64,000 nucleotides of DNA from Mycolicibacterium sp. MU0053 (GTDB taxonomy: Bacteria > Actinomycetota > Actinomycetes > Mycobacteriales > Mycobacteriaceae), in the NCBI RefSeq assembly GCF_963378095.1, contig NZ_OY726397.1, positions 124,001 to 188,000 of the forward strand, read 5' to 3'. Within the stretch, counting starts at the first letter, position 1. Each line of letters opens with the position of its first letter. This document shows, in pieces, positions 26,125 through 37,885 of this stretch. Both the position numbers and the translations under genes were made by a program. The notes under the pieces were generated by a model, which saw only the letters and a program-made list of their open reading frames with translations, was not told where the DNA came from and made no database searches.

Positions 26125-29100
26125 CTAGGGCTTGATGCGGATCTGGCCCGGCTTCCACAGTCCCGAGCGGGTCGCGTCGCCCAGTTCGATCTCGGCCGGC
26201 GTGGCCTCGACCACCGTCTCGAACCGGCGCAGCGAACCCCAGTCGCGGCCCCAGTCCTGCGACAGATACGTCGCCATCACGTGCTGGCGCAGCAGCAGGT
26301 CGGAGATGCCCAGCAGGCCGCCGTTGATGCCGTCCTGCCAGGTGTCGGTGTCCAGCCGTTTGGCGTTGTAGTCCGGGGTGATCCGGTAGTTGGGCACCTC
26401 GGTGACGCCGTTGGCGTGCAGCATCGGCTGCTGGCACGGGAAGGCCAGGCCCACCGCCCAGTCCATCAGCACCGGCTGATCGGAGCCGACGTACTCCTGG
26501 ATCGAGCGCAGTTCCGGCACCCGCGGCGGCGTGACGGCGATCCAGTCCCCGGGTGTCAGCGACGCGTCGTCGGCGACCACCCGGACAAACGTTGCATCCG
26601 TGGGGATCTGGGCCCGCGGAAAGCGCAGATTGCGCCAGGACGGGGCGGGACCCAGATCGTAGGGGGTCATCCGCCCGGTCGCCATCGGGGCGCCGTCGGG
26701 GCCGGGGCGGCCGTATTCGAGTTCGACCGCCTGCCCCTCGGTGCGGCCGTTGAACACGCTGTTGCCGGTGATGGTGCCGGCGGCGGTGATGACCACCAGC
26801 GGCTGCGCGTCGTTCTCGGCCGGCAGTTCGTACCATGCCGAGGTCAGGGTGCTCGGCTGCTGCGGCCCGGTGGCATAGCTGCCGGCCAGCGGCACCCGCG
26901 CCGGGTCCAGTCCGTAGGGCAGGGGCACGGTGGACCCGTTGATCCCCGGCCGCTCGAGTTGCTCCGGCTGATCCCAGTCGTAGTCCGAGCCCGGCACCAC
27001 GCGGTTGAGCCGGATCGCCTCCGCCACAATCTTTTCGGGCACGCCGTCGGAGGTGAAGCCCACCGGACGCTCGCCGCCCAGCGGGCCGAGGGTGCCGGCC
27101 GGGCCGCCCACCGGGGTCAGGAATCCGTTGTTGGGGTCCGGTTCCACCAGCACGTCGTCGGCCAGCCCGCAGCCGCCGGCGAAGGCGCGGAGGTTGGCCC
27201 AGGCGTTCGAGTACGTCGGGTATTGCCGCACCACGCCGATCAGCATGGAGGCGATGAACACCAGCACCATGAAGCCCGCGGCAAGCGGGATCGGAGCCGC
27301 GGTCACCGCGCGGGCAATCCGGCCCTCACCGCGGTCGCGGGGCGCGAAGTGCAGCCACGCCGTGTAAACGGCCGAGATCGCGAACAATGCGAAAAACATT
27401 GTGCTGACCGTGATCCCGCCGATTGCGGGTTTGTCGTTGTTGAACGGCACGCCGAAGCTCGACACGTACCACCAGCCGTTGGTGGTCGACCAGCACAGCG
27501 CCATCACGAACAGCAGCGCGGTCACGAAGGCCATCCGGTTGCGGGACCAGCGCAGCACCGTGCGCGACACCAGCACGGTCGCCAGCGCCGCCACCGCGGC
27601 ACCCACGGCGGCGAACAGCCCGAAGTGGTGCACCCACTTGGTGGGGGTGAACATCAGCACGAAGATGGTCGCGAAGATGACGCCCATCAGCCGCCAGGCC
27701 GGCCCGCGGGCCACCCCGGAGATCCGCTTGCGGCGCAGCATGATGAACATCGCGGCGAACAGCGACAGCGCGGTGATCAGGAACCCGAACCGGCGCGACA
27801 GCGACCCGTCCACGGTCGGCAGGATCAGGTAGTAGTAGCGCAGGTTCTCGGTGTACCACTCCTGACTCGGGCCGATCGCGGTGCGAATCCGGGTGGCCTC
27901 CAACACCGTTGCCAGGGTCTGGTCGGCGAAGACGACCGTGAGCACCACGGTGCCGGCCGCCAGCAGCGGCAACAGCAGCGGCCAGATCCCGACCACCTGT
28001 CTGCGGCGCACCAGAATTCGCAGGATCGGGCGGCCGCCGGCGATGAGCGCGGCCACCGCGATCAGACCGGTGGGCTGGATTCCGAGCGTGAAGGCCGCGG
28101 TGATGATCGCCAACGCCGCCGGGGTCAGCCGGCCGGAGGTGATCGCGCGTTCGATCAGCACGTAGGTGATCAGGGCGCCGGCGGCGATCTGGCCCTCGGG
28201 GCGCAGCCCGTTGTTGAACGGCATCCAGGCCGCGAGCAGCACCATGCCGGCCGTCCACAGCGCGGGCCGGCTGGCCAGTACCGCGGGCCCGAGCCGGGGC
28301 AGCACCTCGCGCGACAGCAGCAGCCAACACACCAGGGCGGCAACCAGATCGGGCAGCCGCATCCAGATGCTGGCGGAGCTGACATGCGTCATCAACGCCA
28401 GCAGGTTGTAGTACCAGCCGAACGGGTCCTCGGGGCTGCCGAACCAGCGGAAGTAGTTCGACATGTAGCCAGCGTGGTCGGCCACCCGCGCCATGCCCAG
28501 GATGTAGCCGTCGTCCGACGAGTTGGCCCCGGCGACGTACCAGAGCAGGAAGGCGCCGATCACCGTGGTGTCGACGGCGGTGAAGGTGCGCCAGCGGCCC
28601 GGTATCAGCCGTTGCATGCGGCGGCCGTCGAGGCGGTCCAGCCGCCACAACGCCAGCACCGCGATCACGGTGGCGAAGATCGCCAGCAGGATCGCCGCGA
28701 GCTTCAACGGGGTCGGGGTGCTGGAGAACCGGGTGTCGATGGTCGCCGAGAACGACAGGCCCGGCGGCGCGGGGCCGGTCAGCTCGGTGAACACGCCGAC
28801 GATCGCCGGCCGCAGGTTCGGGTCGGCGAAGCCGGTGCGTTGCGCGGTGCCGTCGGGCCGGGTCAGACCCACGAACTCGGCGAAGGTGCCGTCCTCGGAC
28901 GAGGTGATCTCGATCCGTTGGCAGGCCGCGCTTTCGACCCGTTCCCGGCGCAGGCTGGCCACCACCACGTTGCGGTCGGTGATGTCGACGCGCTGCGCGC
29001 TGACGTTGACGAACAGGCCGTTGAGCGCCGCGTCCTTGCCCTCGGCCGGGGCGGTGCCCAGCACCAGCGCACCCGCGGCCGGCACGTCACGGATCACCTG

Positions 29101-29349
29101 GCACGGGATGGTCGCGGTCAACGAGACCGGGGCTTGGGAGATCAGCGGCGAGGTGACGTTGCGGTATTCGTCGCCCTGCGGCCAGTTCAGCGTCGCCGTG
29201 GTCTGCACGACCGGCAGCAGCGGGGTCGCGACGGCCAGCACGAAGCCGATCAGGCCGGCGACCATCGCGATCCAGCGGGCCAGCGTGACGTCCTTGGCGG
29301 CGGAGCCGGTGCTGTTCGGCACCGGGGCGGCGGTGTGCGTATCGGTCAT
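26125..29349 (-). CDS. embB: Arabinosyltransferase EmbB
   Basis: Polymerises arabinan of arabinogalactan from decaprenyl-phosphoryl-arabinose outside the membrane; the main ethambutol target. The 1074-residue product has GT-C transmembrane helices and a large C-terminal carbohydrate-binding part. Asp279 and Asp280 stand in [10 protein letters not shown]; Asp279 aligns with M. tuberculosis Asp299 and Met286 with the resistance hotspot Met306. The ILGM sequence is the drug-susceptible type. ATG at 29349 lies in an ATGA overlap with embA. The IS element inserted at the TAG stop, but the duplicated target keeps that codon, so the protein ends naturally at IRIKP. Last gene of the emb operon. Confidence 0.96.
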   Translation of the reverse strand: MTDTHTAAPVPNSTGSAAKDVTLARWIAMVAGLIGFVLAVATPLLPVVQTTATLNWPQGDEYRNVTSPLISQAPVSLTATIPCQVIRDVPAAGALVLGTAPAEGKDAALNGLFVNVSAQRVDITDRNVVVASLRRERVESAACQRIEITSSEDGTFAEFVGLTRPDGTAQRTGFADPNLRPAIVGVFTELTGPAPPGLSFSATIDTRFSSTPTPLKLAAILLAIFATVIAVLALWRLDRLDGRRMQRLIPGRWRTFTAVDTTVIGAFLLWYVAGANSSDDGYILGMARVADHAGYMSNYFRWFGSPEDPFGWYYNLLALMTHVSSASIWMRLPDLVAALVCWLLLSREVLPRLGPAVLASRPALWTAGMVLLAAWMPFNNGLRPEGQIAAGALITYVLIERAITSGRLTPAALAIITAAFTLGIQPTGLIAVAALIAGGRPILRILVRRRQVVGIWPLLLPLLAAGTVVLTVVFADQTLATVLEATRIRTAIGPSQEWYTENLRYYYLILPTVDGSLSRRFGFLITALSLFAAMFIMLRRKRISGVARGPAWRLMGVIFATIFVLMFTPTKWVHHFGLFAAVGAAVAALATVLVSRTVLRWSRNRMAFVTALLFVMALCWSTTNGWWYVSSFGVPFNNDKPAIGGITVSTMFFALFAISAVYTAWLHFAPRDRGEGRIARAVTAAPIPLAAGFMVLVFIASMLIGVVRQYPTYSNAWANLRAFAGGCGLADDVLVEPDPNNGFLTPVGGPAGTLGPLGGERPVGFTSDGVPEKIVAEAIRLNRVVPGSDYDWDQPEQLERPGINGSTVPLPYGLDPARVPLAGSYATGPQQPSTLTSAWYELPAENDAQPLVVITAAGTITGNSVFNGRTEGQAVELEYGRPGPDGAPMATGRMTPYDLGPAPSWRNLRFPRAQIPTDATFVRVVADDASLTPGDWIAVTPPRVPELRSIQEYVGSDQPVLMDWAVGLAFPCQQPMLHANGVTEVPNYRITPDYNAKRLDTDTWQDGINGGLLGISDLLLRQHVMATYLSQDWGRDWGSLRRFETVVEATPAEIELGDATRSGLWKPGQIRIKP

Positions 29350-32300
29350 GGCAGCGCCCTGATCGGTCCGGTGCGGTGCCAGCCGGAGACCCGCTGGGTG
29401 CCGGTGTCGAGCACGGCCTCGGGTGCCTGCTCGGCGGGTACCACGCGGATGAAGCGTTCGATGGAACCCCAGTCGCGGTACCAATCGTCGCGCAGATAGG
29501 TCGGGACGGTGGCGGTGCGCAGCAGCGCCTGGATGAACAGGAACGGACCGCCGTCCTCAGCGGACTGCCATTGGTTCGACGACGTCACCACCTGCTTGAA
29601 GTTGGGCAGAATGCGGTACTCCGGCAGCTCGGCAACGCCGAGACGCTCGGCGAAGGGACGTTGGCAAGGGAAGTTCGCGGCGGTCGCGATGTCCATCAGC
29701 ACCGGGGTCGACGAGCCCAGGAACTCACTCGCGGTCTGCAGCACCGGGACTCGCGGCGGCGTGAAACCGAACCACTGGTCCTCGGACAGGTTGGGGTCGT
29801 CGGCGACGATCCGCGCGACGTTGGCCTCCGGCGGCGCCCACGCCAGCGGGAAACGCAGGTTGCGCCAGGCCTTCTGGGCGACGATGTCGATGGGCTGGAC
29901 CTCGGCCAACTCGGTGTAGCTGCCGTCGGGATGGTGCACACCCCACTGCAGCTTCAGCGACTGGCCGTAGTTGAACCCGCCCTCTTCGTCGTAGTACCAG
30001 ATCGCGCCCGCGGCGGCGACCGTCACCAGCGGGCGGTCCGGGGTGCGTGGCGGCAGCTGGTACCAGGCGGAGGTGGCCTCCGCGGCGACGCGATTCTCGC
30101 CGTAGCTGCCCAACACCGGGGTGCTCTCGGGGTCCAGGCCGAACGGCAGGAACACCCGCGAGCCGTTGACCCCGACCGGGCCGTAGCCGCCACCGGTGCC
30201 CGCGGCGTAGCCCACGCCGACGTTGGGCTTGTTGGGGGAACCGTCGGAGTTCACCAGTCCCGGGTTGGCGGTGACGGGTTCGGCCGGCTCCAGGATTTCG
30301 CTGATGCCGTTGGGGGTGAACCCGATCGGGTCTGCGCCGCCCAGCGGACCGTACTCGCCGAACTGCTGGCCGGGCACCGGTTGCAGGATCCCGGCGTTGG
30401 TGTCGGGTTCCACCAGCACGTCGTCGGCCATGGCGCAGCTGGATCCGGTCAGCGCCGCGACGTTGGCCTTGCCGGTGGTGTAGACCGGGTAGCGCTGCAC
30501 GAAGCCCTTGGCCATCGAGCCCACCTGCAGCAGCACCATGAGCATCGCCACGATCAGCATCGGGGTCGAGGCCAGCACGCGGTTGCGGCGGGTGTTGGCC
30601 ACCTCGGTGTGTCCGGCGTAGTCGATCCGGAAGTGCAGCCAGCCGGCCAGCAGCGCGCCCACGATGGCCAGCACCAAAAACATCGTGGTGACCGGTTGGC
30701 CGGCGAGCACCGGCTGCCGGTCCCACCACGGCACGCCGTAGTTGCCGGTGTAGAACCAGCCGTTGATGCCCGAGGTCGCCCAGGCCACCACGAACAGCAG
30801 CGCGGTCACATACAGCGCCAGGTTGCGGCGGCTGTGCAGCCCGACCCGGGAGAACGCGAAGGCCGTGACCCCGCCCAGCGCGCCGGCCAGCCCCGCGAAC
30901 GCGCCGAACTGCACCGCCCACTTCGTCGGCGTGAACGTCAGCAGCAGCAGACCCACCGCGGTGGAGCCGATCAACCGCCACACCGGGCCGTTGGCGGCGC
31001 CGGGCACCTTGCCGCGCCGCAGCAGCACCGCAAGCAGACCGAACAGGCACAGCAGCATCAGCAGCACCGCGAAGCGGCGCGCCAGCGAGCCGTCGACGCT
31101 TTCCTCGACGGTCAGGAAGTAGTAGCGCAGGAAGTCCTGATACCAGGCGATGGTCGGGCCGACGACGTATTTGATGCGCGCCGATTCGGCGACCGTCGCC
31201 AGGGTCTGATCGCGGAACACCAGCACGAAGATCAGCGACAGCGCGGCCGCCAGCGGCGCCAGTTGGGCCACCAGCCCGTCGACCGGACGCCGGTCCCGCA
31301 CGATCCGGGCGATGGCGCGGGCGCCCACCAGCAGCGGCGCCAGCGCGATCAGCCCCTGCGGCGCGGTGGTGACAGTGAACACCGCGACCACGATGGCCAG
31401 GGCGGCCAGCCACAGCCGCCGGGTGCCGATCGCGTTCTCCACCAGCGCCCAGGCGGCCAGCGCACCGAACGCGATCAGCGGTTCGGGGCGCAGCCCGTTG
31501 TTGAACGGCAGCCAGGCCGCCAAAAACACCGCGCCGGTGGTCCACACCGTGACCCGGTTGACGGCCAGCGCGCGGCCCAGCCGCGGCAGCGCCCAGCGGC
31601 TCAGGATGAGCCAGGTCGCGATGCCGGCGATGGTCGCGGGCAGCCGCAGCCACACCCCGTGGGTGCTGATCGCGGCCAGTTGCGCCAGCACCGACTGGTA
31701 CCAGTCGAAGGGCGCCTCGCCGGCGCCGAAGTAGCGGAAGTAGTTGGCGGTATAGCCGGCCTCGCCGGAGATGCGGGCGATGGTCGCGTTGTAGCCGTCG
31801 TCGGAGGACGTCGCGCCGATCAGATGCCACACCAGCAGCGTGCCGATGACGCCGACGTCGGCCAGCCAGGTGGCCAGCCCCACCCGGGTCAGGCGGCGCC
31901 AGGCGCGCCGGACGGGATGCGCCGAGCGCCGATTCAGCCACGCCAGCGCGACGATCGAGGCCAGCACGCACCCGACGCCGAGCACCATCACCGCGAGCTT
32001 GAGCGCGGTCGGTGAGCTGATGAACCGGGTGTCGATGTCCACCACTGCCGACAGGCCGGGCTGCGGCGGCACCCGCAGGTCCGTGAACAGGCCGGCTACC
32101 TGGGGCTTCTTCTCGGCGGCCAGGGTGCCGGCGGCGCCGGGCAGGCCGATGAAGTCTGCGCCCACCTCGCCCGCGTCGGCCCAGATGTGCAGGGTGCTGC
32201 AGGCGCCGGCGTCGACGTCGGCGCGCGGGGCGGCCGCGGCCACCGAATCCCGGAACGCGACGAAGACGACGTCGGCGTTGGCGCGGACGAACAACCCGTT

Positions 32301-32645
32301 GCGGCTGGCGTCGATGCCGCGCTCCGGAATGGTGGAGAACACCAGTCCGCCCTCGGGACCCAGGGTGGCGACGGCCCGGCACGGGATGGACACGTCGAGG
32401 CTGCGGGGCGCGCCGGACACCAGCGGCGCGGTGACCTCGCTGACGAAGCCGTCCGCGGCCGGGGCCTGCGGCCAGGCGATGGTCGCGGTGGTCTGTTGCA
32501 CCGGCAGCAGCGGAACCAGCCCGCACAGCAGGATCCCGGCGATCCCCGCGACGACGGCGATGATGCGAGCTGTGCCGATGGCGCCCGGCCTCTTCCTCGC
32601 AGAAGTACGCTGCTCGTCGAACCGGTCGGGTGGGAGATCTGGCAC
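29346..32645 (-). CDS. embA: Arabinosyltransferase EmbA
   Basis: Works with EmbB in forming the branched terminal hexa-arabinoside of arabinogalactan. The 1099-residue product has an N-terminal helix followed by an extracellular jelly-roll-like domain, SSDDGY acid motif, about fifteen helices, the [13 protein letters not shown] loop, and a soluble C-terminal domain ending [12 protein letters not shown], close to the Rv3794 ending. The start is a GTG at 32645 (MPDLPPDRF); the segment before [11 protein letters not shown] is longer than in M. tuberculosis, so a slightly later start is possible. A 52-bp gap separates it from embC, the only real gap in this operon. Confidence 0.95.
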   Translation of the reverse strand: MPDLPPDRFDEQRTSARKRPGAIGTARIIAVVAGIAGILLCGLVPLLPVQQTTATIAWPQAPAADGFVSEVTAPLVSGAPRSLDVSIPCRAVATLGPEGGLVFSTIPERGIDASRNGLFVRANADVVFVAFRDSVAAAAPRADVDAGACSTLHIWADAGEVGADFIGLPGAAGTLAAEKKPQVAGLFTDLRVPPQPGLSAVVDIDTRFISSPTALKLAVMVLGVGCVLASIVALAWLNRRSAHPVRRAWRRLTRVGLATWLADVGVIGTLLVWHLIGATSSDDGYNATIARISGEAGYTANYFRYFGAGEAPFDWYQSVLAQLAAISTHGVWLRLPATIAGIATWLILSRWALPRLGRALAVNRVTVWTTGAVFLAAWLPFNNGLRPEPLIAFGALAAWALVENAIGTRRLWLAALAIVVAVFTVTTAPQGLIALAPLLVGARAIARIVRDRRPVDGLVAQLAPLAAALSLIFVLVFRDQTLATVAESARIKYVVGPTIAWYQDFLRYYFLTVEESVDGSLARRFAVLLMLLCLFGLLAVLLRRGKVPGAANGPVWRLIGSTAVGLLLLTFTPTKWAVQFGAFAGLAGALGGVTAFAFSRVGLHSRRNLALYVTALLFVVAWATSGINGWFYTGNYGVPWWDRQPVLAGQPVTTMFLVLAIVGALLAGWLHFRIDYAGHTEVANTRRNRVLASTPMLIVAMLMVLLQVGSMAKGFVQRYPVYTTGKANVAALTGSSCAMADDVLVEPDTNAGILQPVPGQQFGEYGPLGGADPIGFTPNGISEILEPAEPVTANPGLVNSDGSPNKPNVGVGYAAGTGGGYGPVGVNGSRVFLPFGLDPESTPVLGSYGENRVAAEATSAWYQLPPRTPDRPLVTVAAAGAIWYYDEEGGFNYGQSLKLQWGVHHPDGSYTELAEVQPIDIVAQKAWRNLRFPLAWAPPEANVARIVADDPNLSEDQWFGFTPPRVPVLQTASEFLGSSTPVLMDIATAANFPCQRPFAERLGVAELPEYRILPNFKQVVTSSNQWQSAEDGGPFLFIQALLRTATVPTYLRDDWYRDWGSIERFIRVVPAEQAPEAVLDTGTQRVSGWHRTGPIRALP

Positions 32646-32697
32646 GAGGGTCGATGGTATGCGACCGGGCTAGGACGCCCCTAAGGGCCGCGCCGAG

Positions 32698-35600
32698 TCA
32701 GGACTGGCGCAGCGGTGCCGGGCTCCACAGTCCGCTTCGGGTGGCGGTGCCGAGGTCGATGTCGGCGGGTTCGGCGTTCGGATAGAACGGCAGCAGGCGC
32801 TGCAGCGAACCCCAGTCCCGGAACCAGTCGTCGTTCAGGTACGTCGGCACCGTGGACGCCCGGAACAGCAGTTCGCTGATGCCCAGCGGCCCGCCGCCCA
32901 GGTAATCCATCACCGGGGAGTTGGCCTCGGCGCCGAACCGGTCCGGCAGGATGCGCCACTTGGGCACCTCGGTGACGCCGTTCTGGTGGCCGAACGGCCG
33001 CTGGCACGGGAACGCCAGGCCCACCAGCCAGTCCAGCAGCACCGGGTCCTCGGACCCGACGACGTCCTGCAGGGTCTGTAGCTCGGGGATGCGCGGCGGG
33101 GTCAGCGCAATCCAGTGCGTCGGGGCCAGGTCGTCGTCGGTGGCGACCAGCCGGATCTGGGTGGCCTCGCGCGGGATCGCGTCCAGCGGTGCGCGCAGGT
33201 TGCGCCACGCCGGTGCCGCGCCCACGTCGGCGAAGCCGATCGAGCCGCCGGTCTTGCCGTCGGCCAGGTCCTGATCGGTGGCCCACTGCACCATGACCTC
33301 GCCCGGATCGAAACGCCCGGCGGCCGAGACCACCAGCAGCGGTCCGGACTCCTGGCGCGGCGGCAGCCGGTACCACGCCGAGCGCAGCACCGCGGGCTGC
33401 TGCGGACCGGCCCGCCAGCTGCCGAGCACCGGGGTGGTGGCCGGATTCAGGCCGAAGGGCAGCCGCGCCCGCGACCCGTTGGCGCCGGTGGTCGCGATGG
33501 TCCCGCCTTCGGTGCCGGCCTCGCTGGTGGCGCTGTCGTTGGCGCCGGTATCGGCGAAGTTGGTGGCGGCCGAGGTGTCGGTGACGTCGTCGGCGGAGAC
33601 ATCCGACGGAATACCGTTGGGGGAGAAGCCCGTTGCGATCACCGAGCCCAGCGCGTCGCCGACGCCGACATTGCCGGCCGGGGCCAGCATCCCGGCGCCT
33701 GCATCCTGCTCGACCAGCACGTCGCTGGCCAGCCCGCAGGTCTTCCCGGTCAGGGCCTGCAGATTGGACCGTCCGACCGACCAGGCCGGGTACTGCGCCG
33801 TCATCCCGAGCGTCAGGGACACCACCTCGAAAAGCACCAGCCCCCAGGACGCGAGGGCCAACGGCGAGCGCAGCAACCGGCCGGCCCTGGTGGACCGCCA
33901 CGGGGTGTCGCCGTTGTGCGGCGAGGTGAACTTGAAGTGGAAATAGGTCGCCAGCAGCAGCGTCAGCACCGACAGGCCCAGCAGGATCGTGGTGAAACCG
34001 AAACGGTACTCGGGGAACTGGTTTGACCAGGGCACCCCGAAGTTCGAGACGTACCACCAGCCGTTGACCGTGGCGAACGACAGCGCCACCACGAACAGCA
34101 CCACGGCCGCGAAGATGGTCCGGTTGCGTCGCGACTTCATGGCGTGCGCGGTCACCGCGACCGCGGCCAGCGCGCCCAGCGAGCCGGCCAGGCCGGCGAA
34201 CACCCCGAAGTGGTGCGTCCACTTGGTCGGGGTCAGCATCAGCGCCAGGAACGACACGATGGTGATGCCGATGATGCGACGGCTGGGCCCGGCCGCGGTG
34301 CCCGGGATTCGGCCCTTGCGCAACGACATCGCGACCGCGACGCCGAGCGCGAGCAGCACCGAGAGCACCGCGAAGCGGCGCGCCACCGAACCGTCGGGGC
34401 TGGTGGTGAACAGCCGCGAGTAGCGGATGTGTTCGTCGAACCAACTCAGGCTCGGCCCGATCGCGGACTTGAAGGTGCTGGCCTGGATCTCGCTGGCGAA
34501 GGTCTGGTCGCGGAAGATCAGGATCACCGCGACGGTGGCGGCCGCGGCCACCGGCGCCAGCAGCGCGAGCCGGCCGAACCGTCGGGACCGTCGATGCAGG
34601 ATGGTGCGCAGCGGGCCGATCGCCACCAGCAGCGCGCCGATGGACGCGACGCCAGTGGGCCCGGAGAACAGCGTGAGCGCGCCGATGATGCAGGCCACCG
34701 CGACCGGCAGCAGCCGGCTGGTGGCCACCGCGCGTTCCACCGAGCACCACGTCAGCAGGATGCCCAGGGCGATGATCGGCTCGGGGCGCAGCCCGTTGTT
34801 CAACGGCAGCCAGACCGCCAGGAACATGCCCGCGGCGGTCCAACTGGCCGCGGTGCTGCTCTTGACCGCGCTGCCCAACCGGGGCAGCACCTCCCGGCTG
34901 ATGATCCACCAGCAGGCCAGCGCCATCAGCAGGGTCGGCAGCCGCATCCAGATGCTGGCGGTGGACACGTGCGACCACAGCGCGAGCAGGTCGTAGTACC
35001 ACCCGAACGGCGCCTCCGGGGTGCCGAACCAGCGGTAGTAGTTCGCCATGTAACCGGCGTTCTCCGAGACCCGGGCCATGGTGAGGATGTAGCCGTCGTC
35101 GGCGGTGTTGGCCCCGACGAAGTGCCACCACACCAGTACCGCGCCCACCAGCGCGTCCAGGCCCGTCATCGACCACCAGCGCGACGGCAGGAAGCGGCGG
35201 TGCCGGACCCCGTCGGCGGTGTCGAGGACGTGCAACGCGATCAGCGCCGCGATGGTCATCAGGACGCCGAGGATCATCGCGATGAGCTTGAGGGTCGTCG
35301 GCGCGGTGCTGTAGCGGCTGTCGATGGTGGCCGACAGGCTCAGGCCCGGCGGCGCGGGCCCGGTGAGGTCGGTGAACACCCCGACGATCTGCGGCCGGAA
35401 GTCGTAGCCGCTGCGTTCCCCGCGCAGCGGGCCGGTCGGGTCGTCCGGGGTCAGGTCGGTGCCGTCGGCCTCGGTGAGCCCGACGAACTCCGCGGTCACC
35501 TTGTCGGCGTGCGCGGTGAACCGCAGTTCCTGGCAGGCCGGACTCAACACCGCGCTCATCGGGGCGACGACCACCGGGGTGTTGCGCACCACGACGTTGA

Positions 35601-35979
35601 GGTTGTTGTTGGCGCGTTCGATCAGCAGTCCGCGGTCGACGGCCTTGGGCGCCTGCTTGGGCACCGTCGAGAGCAGCACCGAGCGGCCGGCGGTGCCGGG
35701 ATCGTCGAGTCCGGCGGCCACCTGACACGGCACGGTGATGTCCAGATCGGTGGCCACATAGGAGATCAGCGGTGCGGTGACGCTGTCGAGCCGATCGTGC
35801 TGCGGCCAGTTCAGCTCCGCGGTGGTCTGCTCCACCGGCAGGAACGGGGTGGCGATCGCCAGTAGGACGCCCAGCAAACCGGCGACGATGGCGACAGTGC
35901 GCGCAGTCCGGAATCTGGGCGCCGTGTCATTCACGGACCTAGATGGTAATGCGCCCGACACCTGCGGCTGCGGGGTCAT
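32698..35979 (-). CDS. embC: Arabinosyltransferase EmbC
   Basis: Extends the arabinan of lipoarabinomannan. The 1093-residue product carries [44 protein letters not shown], the proline-rich PTKWTHHFG loop and a C-terminal domain ending RSGLWSPAPLRQS, all matching EmbC (Rv3793). The ATG at 35979 shares one base with the aftA stop. A stretch around residues 760-800 rich in threonine, serine and asparagine (DVTDTSAATNFADTGAND) is a likely low-complexity loop, longer than I expect from M. tuberculosis. Order aftA, embC, embA, embB is conserved. Confidence 0.96.
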   Translation of the reverse strand: MTPQPQVSGALPSRSVNDTAPRFRTARTVAIVAGLLGVLLAIATPFLPVEQTTAELNWPQHDRLDSVTAPLISYVATDLDITVPCQVAAGLDDPGTAGRSVLLSTVPKQAPKAVDRGLLIERANNNLNVVVRNTPVVVAPMSAVLSPACQELRFTAHADKVTAEFVGLTEADGTDLTPDDPTGPLRGERSGYDFRPQIVGVFTDLTGPAPPGLSLSATIDSRYSTAPTTLKLIAMILGVLMTIAALIALHVLDTADGVRHRRFLPSRWWSMTGLDALVGAVLVWWHFVGANTADDGYILTMARVSENAGYMANYYRWFGTPEAPFGWYYDLLALWSHVSTASIWMRLPTLLMALACWWIISREVLPRLGSAVKSSTAASWTAAGMFLAVWLPLNNGLRPEPIIALGILLTWCSVERAVATSRLLPVAVACIIGALTLFSGPTGVASIGALLVAIGPLRTILHRRSRRFGRLALLAPVAAAATVAVILIFRDQTFASEIQASTFKSAIGPSLSWFDEHIRYSRLFTTSPDGSVARRFAVLSVLLALGVAVAMSLRKGRIPGTAAGPSRRIIGITIVSFLALMLTPTKWTHHFGVFAGLAGSLGALAAVAVTAHAMKSRRNRTIFAAVVLFVVALSFATVNGWWYVSNFGVPWSNQFPEYRFGFTTILLGLSVLTLLLATYFHFKFTSPHNGDTPWRSTRAGRLLRSPLALASWGLVLFEVVSLTLGMTAQYPAWSVGRSNLQALTGKTCGLASDVLVEQDAGAGMLAPAGNVGVGDALGSVIATGFSPNGIPSDVSADDVTDTSAATNFADTGANDSATSEAGTEGGTIATTGANGSRARLPFGLNPATTPVLGSWRAGPQQPAVLRSAWYRLPPRQESGPLLVVSAAGRFDPGEVMVQWATDQDLADGKTGGSIGFADVGAAPAWRNLRAPLDAIPREATQIRLVATDDDLAPTHWIALTPPRIPELQTLQDVVGSEDPVLLDWLVGLAFPCQRPFGHQNGVTEVPKWRILPDRFGAEANSPVMDYLGGGPLGISELLFRASTVPTYLNDDWFRDWGSLQRLLPFYPNAEPADIDLGTATRSGLWSPAPLRQS

Positions 35980-37883
35980 CAGTGCTGGTTCCTGATCGCC
36001 AGCACGAACGGTCCGAAGGTCTCGACCGTGAAGTGCGGTTCGGCGAACAGCTCCGAGCCCAGTTCGACCGTGTAGCGGCGGACGTTCGGCTGGTTGGGAT
36101 AGACGTCCTCGGCCAGCCGCAGCGTGTAGGTGTCACCGGCGCCGCGGCGCATCAGGAACACCTCCGGCGGCGCCCAATCCAAGGCATCGAGGTCGGCGAC
36201 GAACTCCTCGGCGGTCTCCAGTTCGGCCCAGTCCTCGATGGCCGCCGCCCGCTGGTCGAACTGCGCCAACGGGTTGGCGTAATGCGAGGTCAGGCCCTGG
36301 AAACCGAAGTAGGGGTAGTACGCCAGGAAGCTGTAGTCGGCGGTCAGCACCACGGTCTCGGCGCGCGGCTTACCGGTGGCCGCCAGGATCGCCGCGTCGA
36401 TCTGCCCGTAGTACTTCTCCGAGCCCGGGGGCCGGCGGTCGCCGCGCTGCCCGTCGCCGTCGGTGTCGGTGTAGGCCACCGCCAGGTCGGGGCGCAGCAC
36501 ATCGGGAATGTCCTGGCTGAACGCCATCCCGCCGGCCAGGCCGAGTACCGCGGCCACCGGGATCAGCGTCCGGTTCCAGCGGCCGGCGGCGGCGAGGGTG
36601 ACTTCGATGAAGCCGAACGCCCCGGCGGCGGCCAGCAACGTCGTCAGGGTCGGCTGCAGACGGAACGACAGCAGCGTGGTGCCCGCCAGCGTCGTCAGCA
36701 TCGACAGCAGCGACCACAGGTAGATCGTGAGCACACCGACGGCCAGCGCCCCGGCCCGCACCGAGGACCGGGCCCGGACGATCAACCACAGCGTGCCCAG
36801 CATGCACAGCGCGCCCAGCAGCGAGAACTGCAGCATCGGGAATGTCAACACCGCGCCGTCGGCCGGCAGATAGTGCTGGGCGCTGCCGGTGTCCGACATC
36901 GGGTCGCGGGTGGCGCGCAGCACGAACGGCAACCAGGTGATCAGCGCGATCGGGATGGCGATCGCCGCGCACACCGCCAACCGCAGCAGGGGTTCGAGGC
37001 TGCGCCGGCTGACGGCCAGCACGACCGCCATGACGGTGACCGTGAGTGCGGCCAGACCCAACAGCAGGGTGTAGAACGTCGCGGTGACACCGAGGAAGAT
37101 CCCCACGCCGATGATCGCCGCCCACCCCGAGTGATTTCGGCGCGGTTCCGTGCGCTCAGCGCCGGAAACCGCGCCGAAATCGCGGGCTTGGGCGCGCAGA
37201 CCCGACCAGGCCAGCACCAGCACCGGCGGCAGCAGCACCGTGATCACCGCCGCGTAGGGCTCGGGGGAGGCGTAGGCCAGCATCACCGCGGCCGTGGTGA
37301 CCGTGACGATCAGCGCGTACTCGAACCGGATCAGCGCGCTCCACAACGCGAATGCCAGCACCACCGCGATCGCGATCGAGGTGATGGCCCACGGCTTGTA
37401 CATCTCCCAGCCCGGTGTGCCGGTCAGGGCGGCCGCCCGCCCGCCCAACCAGAACCAGCCCGGCGGGTAGAACGGCGGCAGCCCCGCGTAGGTCATGTCG
37501 CGCAGCGCGGCGCTGTCGGTGAACCGGGTGAGGTACTCGGTGCGGAACTGCTGATCCACCGAGATACCGAACAGGTACAGCTTGGTGGCGCCCAGCGGCA
37601 TGCCGAGCGTGGCCACCACGAACGCGGCCAGAAATGTCGTCGCACCCAGCTGGGCCAGCACTCGCCGGCCCCGCCGCCACAGCCAGCCGGCGCCCAGCAG
37701 GGCTGCCAGGCAGGCGAATTGGCCGACGGTGGTCAGGGCGTGCAGTTGGTTGCTGGACGGGAAGGCCGGCCACTGCACGCGGCTGATGGCGATCAGCGCG
37801 ATCGCGCAGACCACCACGGCGATCGCGGCCGCCAGCACCATCCGGCCGCCCGCGCTGGCGGCGCGGAGTAGCGCTGTATTCAT
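35979..37883 (-). CDS. aftA: Priming arabinofuranosyltransferase AftA
   Basis: Attaches the first arabinofuranose to galactan, priming arabinan synthesis. The 634-residue GT-C membrane protein has about eleven helices and a C-terminal extracellular domain with [15 protein letters not shown] and [21 protein letters not shown]. The ATG at 37883 ([10 protein letters not shown]) lies 2 bp after the dprE2 stop; the stop touches the embC start. Residues 235-251 (in the loop between two helices after [10 protein letters not shown]) are encoded by a palindromic hairpin element, which looks like an in-frame insertion. The known M. tuberculosis protein (Rv3792) has about 643 residues. Confidence 0.94.
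   Translation of the reverse strand: MNTALLRAASAGGRMVLAAAIAVVVCAIALIAISRVQWPAFPSSNQLHALTTVGQFACLAALLGAGWLWRRGRRVLAQLGATTFLAAFVVATLGMPLGATKLYLFGISVDQQFRTEYLTRFTDSAALRDMTYAGLPPFYPPGWFWLGGRAAALTGTPGWEMYKPWAITSIAIAVVLAFALWSALIRFEYALIVTVTTAAVMLAYASPEPYAAVITVLLPPVLVLAWSGLRAQARDFGAVSGAERTEPRRNHSGWAAIIGVGIFLGVTATFYTLLLGLAALTVTVMAVVLAVSRRSLEPLLRLAVCAAIAIPIALITWLPFVLRATRDPMSDTGSAQHYLPADGAVLTFPMLQFSLLGALCMLGTLWLIVRARSSVRAGALAVGVLTIYLWSLLSMLTTLAGTTLLSFRLQPTLTTLLAAAGAFGFIEVTLAAAGRWNRTLIPVAAVLGLAGGMAFSQDIPDVLRPDLAVAYTDTDGDGQRGDRRPPGSEKYYGQIDAAILAATGKPRAETVVLTADYSFLAYYPYFGFQGLTSHYANPLAQFDQRAAAIEDWAELETAEEFVADLDALDWAPPEVFLMRRGAGDTYTLRLAEDVYPNQPNVRRYTVELGSELFAEPHFTVETFGPFVLAIRNQH
37133..37181. repeat. 49-bp hairpin (palindromic) element inside aftA
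   Basis: Arms GATTTCGGCGCGGTT (37133-37147) and AACCGCGCCGAAATC (37167-37181) are perfect 15-bp inverted repeats; a smaller GCGC-TCA-GCGC hairpin sits in the loop. On the aftA strand it is read as residues 235-251. It looks like an inserted intergenic-type palindrome kept in frame. Confidence 0.8.
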
Positions 37884-37885
37884 GA

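Noticed and set aside
26125..26130. embB truncated by the insertion sequence
   Set aside because: The target duplication keeps the TAG stop after IRIKP, so the protein end is unchanged.
26011..29499. A 1162-codon plus-strand frame across embB
   Set aside because: Antisense of embB, extending into the IS; low-complexity Arg/Gln/His/Gly sequence only.
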